Below are positions 18,975-19,038 of a DNA stretch of 19,038 nucleotides, in pieces; positions within the stretch are counted from its first letter, which is position 1; every line of letters begins with the position of its first letter. The translations under genes were made by a program, and so were the position numbers. The notes beneath the pieces are model-generated. The model made no database searches. It was not told the origin of the DNA and saw only the letters and a list, made by a program, of their open reading frames with translations. The stretch is from CAYSWF01 sp964562905 (GTDB lineage Bacteria; Patescibacteriota; Andersenbacteria; UBA10190). The stretch lies in the NCBI GenBank assembly GCA_964562905.1, contig CAZLVG010000014.1, positions 1 to 19,038 on the forward strand, in the 5' to 3' direction.

Positions 18975-19000
18975 CGTAATTCGTAATTCGTAATTCGTAA
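18975..19000. repeat. Heptamer tandem repeat, locus 5
   Basis: Three perfect copies of CGTAATT and most of a fourth lie directly after the ntpD stop codon. On the minus strand the unit is AATTACG, identical to a unit of the array before rpe, so this array is in reverse orientation to loci 1 and 3. Confidence 0.9.
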
Positions 19001-19016
19001 AAACTTCCTTAATTTT

Positions 19017-19038
19017 CCCCCTCCCTTGATGGAAGGGG
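19017..19038. repeat. G/C-run palindrome at the window edge
   Basis: CCCC (19017-19020) pairs with GGGG (19035-19038), and TCC (19022-19024) with GGA (19031-19033), around CTTGAT. It looks like the start of a CCCTCCC-type dispersed palindrome or a terminator for the ATPase operon. The window ends here, so any T-run cannot be seen. Confidence 0.35.

Overview
This 19 kb window reads as a chromosomal segment from an uncultivated bacterium. The compact genes, the split transketolase, the DUF4870/Tic20-like membrane protein, the scarcity of Shine-Dalgarno sequences and a bacterial A/V-type ATPase operon fit a Patescibacteria (CPR)-like or similarly streamlined lineage. No rRNA or marker gene is present, so that placement is an inference. 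TAA, TAG and TGA all end genes, so the standard bacterial code applies. A run of 10 Ns (6995-7004) shows that this is a scaffolded assembly.

Layout. (1) Positions 1-314 are non-coding and repeat-rich: nested inverted repeats, three perfect 14-bp tandem repeats, twelve 7-bp repeats, a probable sigma70-type promoter and a 21-bp palindrome at the predicted transcription start. (2) Positions 315-1967 hold pyrF (type 2 OMP decarboxylase) then a divergent pyrE (orotate phosphoribosyltransferase), the last two steps to UMP. (3) Positions 2134-5415 hold rpiB, a divergent rpe and the N- and C-terminal halves of transketolase, i.e. the non-oxidative pentose phosphate core without transaldolase. These genes supply ribose 5-phosphate, the precursor of the PRPP used by the OPRT. 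(4) Positions 5463-8724 on the minus strand hold a GT4 glycosyltransferase and a GH13_18 sugar phosphorylase with overlapping ends, plausibly a glucosylglycerate/mannosylglucosylglycerate-type or other disaccharide unit. (5) Positions 8725-10426 hold a small membrane protein, a protein built of 22-residue repeats with its own strong terminator, and intergenic DNA with two perfect DnaA-box 9-mers and a hairpin of unknown role. (6) Positions 10427-18972 hold a nine-gene A/V-type ATPase operon in the order H(G)-I-K-E-C-F-A-B-D, the Enterococcus hirae ntpFIKECGABD order without ntpH and ntpJ in view. The c-ring subunit carries all five positions of the E. hirae Na+ site, so Na+ coupling is predicted.

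A family of 7-bp tandem repeats recurs in five intergenic sites in both orientations, twice directly before a start codon. The GH13 gene carries GC-rich palindromes in frame, exactly where the protein has extra loop residues. These two repeat systems, the AAACACCG motif cluster before pyrF and the predicted Na+ ATPase are the most notable signals. I did not find a clearly new multi-gene system.
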